From assembly GCF_024609245.1 (NCBI RefSeq), contig NZ_JANJYH010000004.1, positions 248,001-312,000 on the forward strand: a stretch of DNA of 64,000 nucleotides, read 5' to 3'. Source of the DNA: Haloarchaeobius sp. FL176 (GTDB lineage Archaea; Halobacteriota; Halobacteria; Halobacteriales; Natrialbaceae). The notes beneath the pieces were generated by a model that saw nothing but the letters and a program-made list of their open reading frames with translations, ran no database searches and was not told the origin of the DNA. Each line of letters opens with the position of its first letter. The stretch's first letter is position 1. Made by a program: the position numbers and the translations under genes. Below are positions 34,906 through 43,917 of the stretch, one piece after another.

Positions 34906-35217
34906 CTACTCCTCGACGCGGTCGAGCACCACACCGTCCTCGAAGCCGCCGCGTTGGGCCGCCTTGGCCCGTCGCTTCCGCTGGAGGTCGCCCTCGTCGA
35001 CGGGCTCGGCCTCGCGGATGGCCGCGACCACGTCGAGCACGTCGCCCAGCTCCTCGACGGTCGGGTCGTCGCGGAACTCCGTGGCCTCCTCGACGAGCTT
35101 CTCCCGGAGTCGTTCGCGGTACGCCTCGCCATCGACGGTGTGCGTGACGGGTGTCTCGTCGTTCTCGCGGACGACCTCCGGGATGCGGTCACGGACGAGC
35201 TTGTCGTACTCCCTCAT
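34906..35217 (-). CDS. MazG-like nucleotide pyrophosphohydrolase
   Basis: A 103-residue all-alpha pyrophosphatase: MREYDKLVRDRIPEVVREN at the start, then LREKLVEEATEF and EELGDVLDVVAAI, which carry the E-x-x-E and E-x-x-D metal ligands of the MazG/HisE superfamily. Such proteins cleave noncanonical or phosphoribosyl-nucleotides; the KLVRDRIPE start marks the phosphoribosyl-ATP-pyrophosphohydrolase-like subgroup. It lies 23 bases downstream of a frameshifted gene on the same strand. Confidence 0.9.
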   Translation of the reverse strand: MREYDKLVRDRIPEVVRENDETPVTHTVDGEAYRERLREKLVEEATEFRDDPTVEELGDVLDVVAAIREAEPVDEGDLQRKRRAKAAQRGGFEDGVVLDRVEE

Positions 35218-35240
35218 GCGAGGTGACTCGCTTCAGGGGG

Positions 35241-35818
35241 TTACTCGACGATATCGACGTTGCCGTCGACGTCGAGGTCGACCACCACGTCGAAGAGGTC
35301 GCGGTAGCCGGTTTCGGTGTCGTCGTCGTGACCTCGTCGGAGAGGTGGAACAGCGCGACTGCGTCGTGTTCGTCGACGAGGTCGACCAGCCGTTCGACGG
35401 CCTTGCGGGCCTCGCCTTCGCCGGCGTAGTAGGCGAGTTCGGTGATGGAGTCGAAGCTGACGCGCAGTTTGCCGTCGTGCTCTTCGAAGAAGCGCTCGGC
35501 CTGTTCGACGATGCCGGCGACGTCGTCGGGAGCGGAGACGTAGTGGACGCGGTCGCTCGACCGGCGCGAGTAGCCCCGTTCGACGCTCAGCGTGTCGAGG
35601 ATGACGGCTCTGGAGTCGTCGACGTCGTAGTAGTCGAGCTTCTGGCGTACCTCGCGGGCAGTGGTTCGGGTCGAGATGACGAGAAAGTGGTCCGTGTCCT
35701 CGCGGAGGAAGTTGGTGTCGATGCGGTCGGTCTCCCCTGTGGAAGGATGGACCAGCAGGATGCTCGTCCCACCCGCAGCGGTTCGGTCGCTCCCATCGAT
35801 ACCGAGCGTGTAGTCCAT
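35241..35818 (-). pseudogene. Haloarchaeal RecA-like family gene (DUF7090-like), frameshifted
   Basis: Two frames together give one full-length protein of about 193 residues. The first begins MDYTLGIDGSDRTAAGGTS at 35818 and runs through LDYYDVDDSRAVILDTLSVERGYSRRS to HLSDEV; the second continues as HDDDTETGYRDLFDVVVDLD and ends at 35241. A single missing base between 35330 and 35331 (one G on the plus strand) breaks them. Read as it stands, the protein gains a Thr/Ser-rich tail and runs on to 35189 over the MazG-like start. The fold resembles KaiC/RecA-like ATPases without a clear Walker A. It could be a sequencing error or a very recent pseudogene. Confidence 0.75.
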
Positions 35819-35962
35819 ACACGCGGGAACCGGTGGCGTAAACTTAAGCGTGCGGGTGGTCGATTGCGGTACGGTAGCGGGGAGCATCCGACCACTCCCG
35901 TGGAGTGATTGGCACCCGAGAGGACGAAGGTCCGCATCCACCACGTCGTCGATTCCGCGTCG

Positions 35963-36406
35963 CTACAGGAGCGAATCGGCCGTCGCGGCACCGACGACGC
36001 TGAAGATAGCGCCGACCGCGGTGGCCTTGAGCGTCGTCCCCACGACGTCCATGGTCGTGGGGTCGGTCAGCACCTCCCCCTCGACCAGGAACGTGTTCGG
36101 GGCGTCGAACGCAAGTGCGAGGGTGAGGACGGAGCCGAAGGAGACGACCATCAGCGAGACGAACCGAAGGGGGACGCCGCCCACCTCGGCCTCCCGGTCG
36201 GGGTTGCGGTCGTCGTCGGCCTTGTACAGCGCGCCGTAGCCGATGGCGAAGACGATGGCGACGATGGCGGCACCGTTGATGTTCTCCATGCTCGCCGCGA
36301 GCTGCCAGACCTCCTCGGTGACGACGAACGGTCCCGCGAGCAGGAAGCCGCCGACGACCTGCTGCGCGCTGTCCGCGAACTGGTAACGCCGTCGTACACC
36401 GACCAT
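35963..36406 (-). CDS. DUF2391-type integral membrane protein
   Basis: A 147-residue protein with about four transmembrane helices (near residues 15-35, 45-62, 82-102 and 122-145) and a short acidic loop (KADDDRNPDREAEVGG). It matches the DUF2391 pattern (QQVVGGFLLAGPFVVTEEVWQLAASM) known in archaea and cyanobacteria. Function unknown. It is divergent from the methyltransferase gene that follows. Confidence 0.8.
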   Translation of the reverse strand: MVGVRRRYQFADSAQQVVGGFLLAGPFVVTEEVWQLAASMENINGAAIVAIVFAIGYGALYKADDDRNPDREAEVGGVPLRFVSLMVVSFGSVLTLALAFDAPNTFLVEGEVLTDPTTMDVVGTTLKATAVGAIFSVVGAATADSLL

Positions 36407-36501
36407 GCTCCCCGTGACTCGGCCACCGAAGTAAACGGTTGCGTTCGAGCACCCGGTTTCGTGTCGAACCCGTTTTGGTCGGGGCCACCGAATCAGCGCA
36501 C

Positions 36502-37182
36502 ATGAGCGTCAGAGCAGAGTTCGACGCCTGGGCGAAGGACGGCCGGGACCGCGGGATGGAGGAGCGTCACTGGCATACAGCGAAGCACGCGCTGGCGCGG
36601 ATGCCCGTCGAGGCCGGCGACACCGTCGTCGACCTCGGTTGCGGGTCGGGCTACGCCGGGCGTGCGCTCCGGGACAACAAGGACGCCGGGCGGGTCTGGG
36701 GGCTCGACGGGTCGCCGGAGATGGCCACCAACGCCCGGTCGTACACCGACGACGACGCGGTCGACTATCTCGTCGGCGACTTCGACGCGCTACCGTTCGC
36801 GACCGACTCCGTCGACCACGTCTGGTCGATGGAGGCGTTCTACTACGCCGCCGACCCCGGCCACACACTCGAAGAGGTCGCGCGTATCCTCCGCCCGGGC
36901 GGGACGTTCTACTGTGCGGTGAACTACTACGAGGAGAACGTCCACTCCCACGAGTGGCAGGAGTTCATCGAGGTCGAGATGACCCGCTGGAGCGCGTCGG
37001 AGTACCGCAGCCAGTTCCGGGACGCGGGCCTCCACGTCGCCGAGCAGGACACCATCCCGGATCGTGACATCGAGATTCCGGACGCCGACGCGTTCCCGAC
37101 CGACGACTGGGAGAGCCGCGAGGCCATGGTCGAGCGCTACCGGACCTACGGGACACTGCTGACGGTCGGCGTCGCCCCGTAG
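36502..37182 (+). CDS. Class I SAM-dependent methyltransferase
   Basis: A 226-residue Rossmann-fold methyltransferase: motif I VVDLGCGSGYAGRAL near residue 45, an acidic loop LDGSPEMATNA near 70, DYLVGDFDALPF near 90, VWSMEAFYYAADP near 108 (motif IV) and LRPGGTFYCAVNYYEEN near 130. It resembles UbiE/Methyltransf_11 enzymes that act on small molecules. The substrate is not apparent. Start at the ATG of MSVRAEFDAWAKDGRD. Confidence 0.9.
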   Translation: MSVRAEFDAWAKDGRDRGMEERHWHTAKHALARMPVEAGDTVVDLGCGSGYAGRALRDNKDAGRVWGLDGSPEMATNARSYTDDDAVDYLVGDFDALPFATDSVDHVWSMEAFYYAADPGHTLEEVARILRPGGTFYCAVNYYEENVHSHEWQEFIEVEMTRWSASEYRSQFRDAGLHVAEQDTIPDRDIEIPDADAFPTDDWESREAMVERYRTYGTLLTVGVAP

Positions 37183-37218
37183 CAGCGCCGGACCGTCCGC
37201 CAGGAACGTGTTCTCGAC

Positions 37219-37824
37219 TCAGTGCTCGCTCAGTTCGGGCTTCTGTTCGCCGGCCTCGACGACGGCTTCGAGCCAGTTCTCTTCGGGAGGGAGCGGGCAG
37301 GCGTAGGCGTCGCTGAATCCACAGAACGGCGTGTACGCGAGGTTGAAGTCCACGACGACGGTCTCACCGTCTTCCAGTTCCTGCTCGGCCTCGAGGTCCA
37401 TGTACCGACCAGCGTCGTAGCTCTGCTGTCCGGTCGTCTTGTCGCGGAACGGGACGAACAGCGTCTCTCGGTCCTCGCCTGTCGGGCGGTACGCAGCCAG
37501 CGCGTGCGTCTCGCCGTCGAGTTCGAAGGTCAGCTCGCCGACCTTGCGGTAGCGCTGCTCGCCGCCGGTCGTCGTCTCCATCCGGGCGATCTCGTCGTCG
37601 TCGCCGTCGACGAGGTGTAGCGTCGCCGTCACGCGATAGTCGGGGTCCGGCTCGAAGTAGTCCAGCCCGTCGAAGGCGTCGCGCCCGGGCTCGGGAACCG
37701 GCGAGTGTGGGTGGCTCGCGAAGAACTCGTCCTTCTCCGCGCGCTTGGCCGCGAGCTCCTCGCGCCAGGCGTCGACGTCGAAGTCGGCAGCTGTTCCTGT
37801 GTCGTCGGCGTCGCTGTCGGCCAT
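37219..37824 (-). CDS. DUF1684 family protein
   Basis: A 201-residue protein with the DUF1684 hallmarks: WREELAAKRAEKDEFFASHPHSPVP at the N-terminus, GLDYFEPDPDYRV near 53, LFVPFRDKTTGQQSYDAGRYMDL near 120 and VDFNLAYTPFCGFSDAYACPLPPEENWL near 160-185. The last segment, with its cysteines and NxAYNPxCxFxDxFxCPxPPxxNxL pattern, is the family core. The function is unknown. The start ATG at 37824 precedes an acidic leader. Confidence 0.92.
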   Translation of the reverse strand: MADSDADDTGTAADFDVDAWREELAAKRAEKDEFFASHPHSPVPEPGRDAFDGLDYFEPDPDYRVTATLHLVDGDDDEIARMETTTGGEQRYRKVGELTFELDGETHALAAYRPTGEDRETLFVPFRDKTTGQQSYDAGRYMDLEAEQELEDGETVVVDFNLAYTPFCGFSDAYACPLPPEENWLEAVVEAGEQKPELSEH

Positions 37825-37892
37825 ACCCTCCGATTTCGTGTGGACGTGGGTAGATGTTGCGCTCCGGGTACCGGCCGTCGTGTCCCGCGCAC

Positions 37893-40136
37893 TCAGGCCG
37901 CCGCCGGGGATGCGAGCACCCTCGCGGTGGCGTTGCCGGTCGTCAGCTCCGCGCCGCCGAACCTCGGGAGCGTGCCCGTCGAGGTACCGAGCTCGATGCG
38001 GAGGCGGAACGTGTCGCTGTCGGTGCTCAGGTTGGTCACGTCGACGGTGCCGGTCGCCCCGGTCACGTCGATGGCGTCGCTCGACTTATCGAACGTCCCG
38101 TCGCCGTCGGGGTCCGACTCGACGGTGACGGTGATGCTCGTCCCCGACGGCACGGTAGCGTCGACGTTGGTGAGCACGAGGTCGTCAGCGTCGAACGACG
38201 CGGGGTAGCTCCGGGCCTCTGTCGTCACCGTGCGGTTGCCAGAGCCGCCGCCGTCGGCGGTGTACAGCGCCTCGATCTCCTCCTGCTCGAGCGCGCGGTC
38301 GTACAGCCGGACCTCGTCGACCCGCCCGTCGTAGTACTGGTCGTTACGGCTCCCGTCGAAGCTGCCGGCCTCGCTGCCGTCGCCGATGAAGCCGTATCGG
38401 GTCGTCCCGGTGCCGAGCGGCTGTCCACCGTGGGGGTTGGTCGCGTTGACCCGTTCGGTCCCGTCGACGTAGATGTGCTTCTCCGTCCCGTCGTAGACGC
38501 CGCAGGCGAAGTGCCAGCTCCCGTCGGCGAAGTTCGTGCCCGTCGAGAGGTCGGCCTTCGAGTTGCTCTGACTCGACGTCGAGAAGCCGACGCCGCCGGT
38601 GTCGCCCCGCACGTAGAGGTTGAAGTACTCGGACCGGTCGTAGTCCAGCAGTGCCCAGTTGTCGAAGTCGCCGGTGCCGGTCTCGCTCGTCCGGAACCAC
38701 GAGCAGGCGGTCATCTGTGGGAGTTCGCCGGCGGTGTCGAAGCTGTCGTCGATGGCGACGTAGCCGCCGTCGCGGAACTCGAAGGCGGTCCCGTCGACGC
38801 CGCTCGCGTTGCCGAACGCGCCGTTGTTCTCCGCGGTGACGGTGCTCCCGTCCGCGCGCTCGCCGAGCACCGTGTCGTCGTCGCTGGTCTGGCTCTCGTC
38901 CAGCCGCCAGTGGCTGACCAGGTCGCTCGTCGGTGCGGTCGCCCCGCCGCCGGTCCCGGCGTCGTAGAGGTCCTGCACCTGGCTGCCGTTGAGCGCGGCG
39001 TCGTACAGCCGCACGTCGTCGACGCGGCCGTCGAAGTGGTGGTTGTTCCGGTCCCCGTCGTAGCTGCTCGCCTCGCTGCCGTCGCCGATGAAGCCGTACC
39101 GGGTCACGCCGCTCCCGAGCGCCTTGCCACCGTGGGGTTTGGTCTCGTTGGCATCCAGACTCCCGTCGACGTAGATGCGCTTCTCGTTGCTGCTGCGGTT
39201 GTAGACCCCGCAGGCGAGGTGCCAGTTCCCGTCGTTGTAGCTCCCGTTCGAGAACTGGTCGTGGAGCGAGCCCGTACCGCTCTCGGCGGACGTGGAGAAG
39301 CCAACACGGCCGTCGTCCCCACGGACGTAGAGGTTGAAGTACTCCGACCGGTCGAAGTCGAGCAGCGCCCAGTTGTCGAAGTTTCCGGTGCCTGACTCGT
39401 CCGTGTTGAACCAGGCGCAGGCGCTCACCTGGTCCAATGCGCCGTCGGTGTCGAAGCGCCGGTCGAGCGCGACGTACTCGTCGTTGCTGTCGTCGAAGCT
39501 GTACGCCGTGCCTACCTGCCCGTTCGCGCCCGGCGTCGGCCCCATCGGCTCGCCGTCGGCGTTCCCGACGCTGTCTCGGGCCACCAGGTCGCGCTCGTCG
39601 AGCGGGAAGTGCGCGAGCAGCCCGCGGCGCGGCTCCAGCGTCCACGCCAGATACGGTCTGGCGGGCTGGTCGACCGTGTAGTCCGCCAGGATCGTCGACT
39701 GCTCGTCGGTCTGCCAGATTACCTGCACCTGGTCACCTGGCTCGAACCGACCGGAGAACGCCGCGTCCCCGACCGGCAGCCCACCCGCGTCGTCGAGGAG
39801 GAAGCCGTCGCCCGCCGAGATGCGGCTCGTCGTCCCCGAGAGCCACTCGAACTCCTCCGTACTGCCGTCGCTCGCGTCCCGCACCCGGACCGTCAGCGAC
39901 TCCGTGTTCGCCCGCGTCAGCGTGTCGCCGCCGTCGTGCTGGATGCGGACGATGCCGCTGTCGGCGTCGAAGTCCGCGCTCATCCGCGCCTGCGGCGTCG
40001 TCTCGCCGATATCTACCACGTCACCGAGGAAGACGAACCCCGCCCCGGCGACGACCAGCGTCAGTGCCACGATGAGCAGAATCGCTATCGGGCTCGTCGC
40101 TGCTCGTCTCGTGTCTCGGTCGGCAACCCCCCTCAT
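37893..40136 (-). CDS. Type IV pilin-like protein with two LamG-like domains
   Basis: A 747-residue surface protein. The N-terminus has an archaeal pilin-type leader: positively charged residues (RDTRRAAT) followed by a hydrophobic helix SPIAILLIVALTLVVAGAGF (about 16-37), as in haloarchaeal type IV pilins processed by PibD. A pilin-like beta region follows (to about 170), then two tandem copies of a concanavalin/LamG-type domain (about 175-400 and 405-620), each with ACxWFxTxExGTGxFDNWALLD, SEYFNLYVRGD, RYGFIGDGSEA and a GRVDxVRLYDxAL end. A Thr-rich beta domain closes the protein. A cell-surface adhesin or sugar-binding pilin is likely. Confidence 0.82.
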   Translation of the reverse strand: MRGVADRDTRRAATSPIAILLIVALTLVVAGAGFVFLGDVVDIGETTPQARMSADFDADSGIVRIQHDGGDTLTRANTESLTVRVRDASDGSTEEFEWLSGTTSRISAGDGFLLDDAGGLPVGDAAFSGRFEPGDQVQVIWQTDEQSTILADYTVDQPARPYLAWTLEPRRGLLAHFPLDERDLVARDSVGNADGEPMGPTPGANGQVGTAYSFDDSNDEYVALDRRFDTDGALDQVSACAWFNTDESGTGNFDNWALLDFDRSEYFNLYVRGDDGRVGFSTSAESGTGSLHDQFSNGSYNDGNWHLACGVYNRSSNEKRIYVDGSLDANETKPHGGKALGSGVTRYGFIGDGSEASSYDGDRNNHHFDGRVDDVRLYDAALNGSQVQDLYDAGTGGGATAPTSDLVSHWRLDESQTSDDDTVLGERADGSTVTAENNGAFGNASGVDGTAFEFRDGGYVAIDDSFDTAGELPQMTACSWFRTSETGTGDFDNWALLDYDRSEYFNLYVRGDTGGVGFSTSSQSNSKADLSTGTNFADGSWHFACGVYDGTEKHIYVDGTERVNATNPHGGQPLGTGTTRYGFIGDGSEAGSFDGSRNDQYYDGRVDEVRLYDRALEQEEIEALYTADGGGSGNRTVTTEARSYPASFDADDLVLTNVDATVPSGTSITVTVESDPDGDGTFDKSSDAIDVTGATGTVDVTNLSTDSDTFRLRIELGTSTGTLPRFGGAELTTGNATARVLASPAAA

Positions 40137-40604
40137 TCTGTTGACGGGTACGGAATCGGGGTAAAAGAGGCTGCGGGCCGATTACTGAACATGGATCTCG
40201 TGGGTTTTCGTGGCGTTTGAGTGTTGTGAGGTTGATCTTCCGAGTTCGTGGGGGGTCACTTGCTCCGCCAACAGCCAGAAAGCCCCGAGGCGCTCGGCTC
40301 CCACGACTCGCTGCGCTCCTCGTTCCTGCGGTGCTTGCTTCGTCGGGGTTCGCCGAGCGCCTCGCCCCTTTCAATCCCGCCTACTGCTACCACACCGCAG
40401 CTCACGCCTCCCCAGCCTCTTCGCTCGGTCGCAGGCTCCCTCGCTCATCCCTCGCGTGGGCGTGTGCTGCGCGTCTCGCAGGCTCGACACGCAGCACGGC
40501 CGCGCGCCGGTGGTGAATAGTCAGTAATCGACGCAGGTCGAACCAATCTCACCCTTCTTGAACGATGCCGACCCAGCCTCCGACAAGTCTATGCACGGGG
40601 GACG
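40137..40604. other. Intergenic region holding a repeat element
   Basis: These 468 bases contain no gene. Most is the 352-base element at 40179-40530; the remainder holds the promoters of the pilin gene (left) and the helicase gene (right). Short open frames across it have Ser/Arg/Pro-rich shadow composition. Confidence 0.6.
40179..40530. mobile_element. MITE-like element with 10-base terminal inverted repeats
   Basis: The 352-base segment is bounded by CGATTACTGA (40179-40188) and TCAGTAATCG (40521-40530), a perfect inverted pair. Inside are a 13-base perfect inverted repeat, CGAGGCGCTCGGC (40286-40298) and GCCGAGCGCCTCG (40352-40364), and an 8-base one, GTGCTGCG and CGCAGCAC (40464-40497). 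It encodes no transposase. Sequences with the AGCCAGAAAGCCCCGAGG core recur, from memory, between genes in haloarchaeal genomes. Confidence 0.6.
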
Positions 40605-42974
40605 ATGAGCGCAATCCAGATGGACGATTGGCGGGACGTGTTCGGACACGCTGAGCCGTACGACGAGCAGGTCGACGGCATCGAGACGGCCATCGACACC
40701 GCCGAGGACGGCGGATTCACGGTGGTCGAGGGGGCCTGCGGGACTGGCAAGACGATGCTCGCGCTGACTGCGGGCATCGACCTCGTCAGGGACCCCGACA
40801 GCGACTACGAACGCGTGCTGGTGCTGACGAGCGTCAAGCAGCAGCTCCGCCAGTTCGAACAGGACCTGGAGACGATCAACGCGAACCTGCCCGACGACTG
40901 GGACCCGGTGTCGGCGCTGACGCTCGTCGGGAAGTCAGACGTCTGCCCGTACAACCGCGAGAACGCGGGCGGCATCGACGACGAGAACGTCTACGAGCGG
41001 TGTGACTCGCTCCGCGAGCGCACGCGTGACCTCGCGGGTGAGGGCGGGGCGACGACCGCCGAGGCGCTCGCCGCGGAGGCCCGCAGCCAGCAGATCGACC
41101 TCGCGGGCTCGGGGGCCGGCGGCGCGTCGGCCTCGTACCTGGAGAGTGCGGGCGAGATGTCGCCGTACCCGCCGACGATGCCCGAGTACGACACCGGCGG
41201 CGCGGACGTGGAGTTCTGCCCGTTCTACGCGCGGTTCCTCGCGGACCTGCCCGACGACGGCGACCCCGCGGAGGCGGTGCCGTTCGACCTGACCGAGACG
41301 GGGCTGCTGCGCCCCGACGACCTCGTCGCGAAGGGGATGGAGTACGGCTCCTGCCCGCACTCGCTGATGGGGGTGCTGCTCGGCCACGCCGAGGTGGTCG
41401 TCGGCAACTACTACCACGCGTTCGATCCCCGGACCACCAGCTCGTTCACCGGCGCGCTGCTCGACGACTCCACGTTCGTCGTCTGCGACGAGGCGCACAT
41501 GCTCGAACCCCGCGTGCGGGACCTCGTCAGCGACGGCGTGGGCGACACGACGCTGCGCGACGCCGAGGCCGAACTCACGCGGGTCATCCAGCCCGTAGAG
41601 TTCGACGAGGGAGGCGGGGAGGCGAGCCGGCACACGAGCGCCGACGCTGAACTCGTCCGGGCCGAACTCTCGGACGCCGAGGTCGGCCTCTCCGAGCTGA
41701 AGGCAGCGCGCTCGTTCGTCACCGACCTCCGCGAGGAGCTGGACCGACGCGTCACCGCACACCTCGACCGCGAGCACCGCTCGTGGCGCGCGGACCTCAC
41801 GACCCTGCACGACGACGAGATACCGCTGCGGGACCCCGATACGCCACAGCCAGACGAGCTGACCGAGTGGGCCGAGCGTGCCGGCTACGGCCCGGCAGAC
41901 TGGACGAACCTTCCGAGCACGGCCGCGGTGGTCGCCCGGGTCCTCAACGACGCCGAGGACGAGGAGAAATCACGGGCCGTCGAGGGGATGGCGCGCACAC
42001 TCGCGTCGTGGTACCACCGCGGCCACACCGAGTACTTCCGCGAGATAGAGCTCGAACGGACCTGGGACGACATCGAGCCAGCGGACTCCTGGCGACGCGC
42101 GTACAACGCCCGGCTGGCCATCCAGAACTGCGTGCCTTCCGGGGTCATCGGCGAGCACCTCGGCGAGTTCGGCGGCGGCGTGCTGATGAGCGCGACGCTC
42201 GAACCGCTCGACGCCTTCGCGGAGGTGACGGGGCTGAAACACCTCCAGAACGAGGGACGGCCGGTCGAGACGCGAACCTACGGCCTGCACTTCCCCGAGG
42301 AGAACCGCGAATCCTTCGCGGTCGACGCGCCGAAGTTCACCTACGACAACCGCGGCGACCCGGGCGACGAGAACCGGACCCGGCGGATGCACGTGGACGC
42401 GGTCTGTGCGGTCGCGGGCCGGCCGGGCAACGTGCTCGTCGGGATGCCGAACTACCGCGAGGCGGAGTGGATCGCCGGCGTCTGCGACGAGCGCCTCGAC
42501 AAGTCGGTGCTACTGGACGAGTCCAGCGCCGACAGCACCACGGAGTCGCTGAAGGACGAGTTCTTCGCGGGCGACGGGAAGGTGCTCGTCACCAGTCTCC
42601 GTGGCACGCTCACCGAGGGCGTGGACTACCGCGGCGACCGGCTCTCGGCGGCGGTCGTCTGTGGCGTCCCGCTCATCAACACCGCCTCGCCCAGAACACG
42701 GGCCCTGAAGCGCGCCTACGACGAGACGTTCGGCGACGGCTTCGAGTACGCCCTGACGGTGCCGGCGGTCCGGAAGGCCAGACAGGCCATCGGGCGAGTG
42801 ATCAGGGGGCCGGAGGAGGTCGGCGTCCGGGTGTTCGTCGACGCGCGCTACGCCCGGGACTCGTGGGATTCGGTGCGCGAGTACTTCCCCGAGACGGAGC
42901 GCGAGGAGTTCCAGCCGGTCAGCCCGGACATGCTGGACCTGGGGCTAGACCGGTTCTGGTCGAAGCGGGGATAG
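40605..42974 (+). CDS. XPD/Rad3/DinG-family ATP-dependent DNA helicase
   Basis: A 789-residue superfamily 2 helicase: Walker A GACGTGKTML near residue 45, an iron-sulfur insertion with cysteines at SDVCPYNREN, YERCDSLRE, VEFCPFYARF and YGSCPHSLMG, Walker B VVCDEAHML near 295, motif III MSATLEPL near 530, and the C-terminal helicase motifs VLVTSLRGTLTEGVDYRG near 665 and RKARQAIGRVIRGPEEVG near 725. Its place in DNA repair or transcription-coupled unwinding follows from the family. The start ATG at 40605 begins MSAIQMDDWRDVFGH; the ATG five codons on is an alternative. Confidence 0.92.
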   Translation: MSAIQMDDWRDVFGHAEPYDEQVDGIETAIDTAEDGGFTVVEGACGTGKTMLALTAGIDLVRDPDSDYERVLVLTSVKQQLRQFEQDLETINANLPDDWDPVSALTLVGKSDVCPYNRENAGGIDDENVYERCDSLRERTRDLAGEGGATTAEALAAEARSQQIDLAGSGAGGASASYLESAGEMSPYPPTMPEYDTGGADVEFCPFYARFLADLPDDGDPAEAVPFDLTETGLLRPDDLVAKGMEYGSCPHSLMGVLLGHAEVVVGNYYHAFDPRTTSSFTGALLDDSTFVVCDEAHMLEPRVRDLVSDGVGDTTLRDAEAELTRVIQPVEFDEGGGEASRHTSADAELVRAELSDAEVGLSELKAARSFVTDLREELDRRVTAHLDREHRSWRADLTTLHDDEIPLRDPDTPQPDELTEWAERAGYGPADWTNLPSTAAVVARVLNDAEDEEKSRAVEGMARTLASWYHRGHTEYFREIELERTWDDIEPADSWRRAYNARLAIQNCVPSGVIGEHLGEFGGGVLMSATLEPLDAFAEVTGLKHLQNEGRPVETRTYGLHFPEENRESFAVDAPKFTYDNRGDPGDENRTRRMHVDAVCAVAGRPGNVLVGMPNYREAEWIAGVCDERLDKSVLLDESSADSTTESLKDEFFAGDGKVLVTSLRGTLTEGVDYRGDRLSAAVVCGVPLINTASPRTRALKRAYDETFGDGFEYALTVPAVRKARQAIGRVIRGPEEVGVRVFVDARYARDSWDSVREYFPETEREEFQPVSPDMLDLGLDRFWSKRG

Positions 42975-42975
42975 C

Positions 42976-43788
42976 TCAGTTCCAGCCGTCGCGCTCCTCG
43001 ACGCCGAAGTTGAACCCCTCCATGTCGGGGCCGTCACCGTCGAAGCCGGGGTCCCAGTCCGGGTCGTCGTTCGCGGGCTCGTCGGGTTCCTCGCGCTCTC
43101 GCGGTTCGCTGCGCTCACTGCTCGAGTTTATCGAGGTACCCTCACGTCGTTCGGGGTCCTCGCCGGTTAACTCGTCGAGGTCGACCGTCTCCATGTCGTC
43201 GTCCTCGGTCGAGTCGCCGAGCGTGAGCGCGTCCAGCTCGAGGTCGTCGACGGTGCCGGAGAACTCCAGCTCCTCGGAGACGGCCTTGAACTCGTCGTGG
43301 GCGGTCTCGTAGTGCTGGTCGGGGTCGTCACAGCGCACGTCGTCGAGGCCGAACGTGTCGTTCTCGACGCGGACGCTCTCCGGCTGGCTCTCGCCGCCGA
43401 AGCTGAACGACTCCTCGGTGTCGTCCCCGTCGAAACCCCAGTCGTCGTCGTCGGACCACGCCAGCTCGTCGCTGTCGGCGACGTCGTCCCAGGAGATGTC
43501 GTCGCCGTCGTCCGCGGCGGACTCCTCGCTCGGGTCCGCGTCGGTCTCGTCCGGGAGCGAGAGCGCGTCCGGGTCGAGCTCCGCGAACGGGTCCTCGGCC
43601 GGGTCGTCAGTCCCTTGGTCCTCGGTGTCGGTGGTGGTCTCGCCGATGAACGTGACGTCGTCGTCGTCGTCGGCTTCCTCCTCGTCGCCCTCGTCGCGTC
43701 CAACCCCGAGCGCGTCGTACACGGCGGAGAGGCCGGCACTGACGACGCCGATGCCGGTCGACTGCCCATCGGACCTGCCCACGGTCAT
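42976..43788 (-). CDS. Highly acidic protein of unknown function
   Basis: A 270-residue protein dominated by Asp and Glu (for example EEEADDDDDVTF and DDTEESFSFGGES), with a short N-terminal hydrophobic stretch (GIGVVSAGLSAVYDALGVG) and one more ordered segment, DPDQHYETAHDEFKAVSEELEFSG near residue 170. No domain is recognised. Its end faces the helicase stop one base away. The ATG at 43788 (MTVGRSDGQ) is taken over the one three codons upstream. Confidence 0.65.
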   Translation of the reverse strand: MTVGRSDGQSTGIGVVSAGLSAVYDALGVGRDEGDEEEADDDDDVTFIGETTTDTEDQGTDDPAEDPFAELDPDALSLPDETDADPSEESAADDGDDISWDDVADSDELAWSDDDDWGFDGDDTEESFSFGGESQPESVRVENDTFGLDDVRCDDPDQHYETAHDEFKAVSEELEFSGTVDDLELDALTLGDSTEDDDMETVDLDELTGEDPERREGTSINSSSERSEPREREEPDEPANDDPDWDPGFDGDGPDMEGFNFGVEERDGWN

Positions 43789-43917
43789 ACGTCTCATACT
43801 CGGACAGTTCCAGTTAATTCTTTCCCAACAGTGTTTGAATAGAATCCTGTTGGTTAGTCAACTCGTGACACGGCCACGACCGGAACGCACTTCCGCCGAC
43901 GGTGGCCACTCGCGGGT

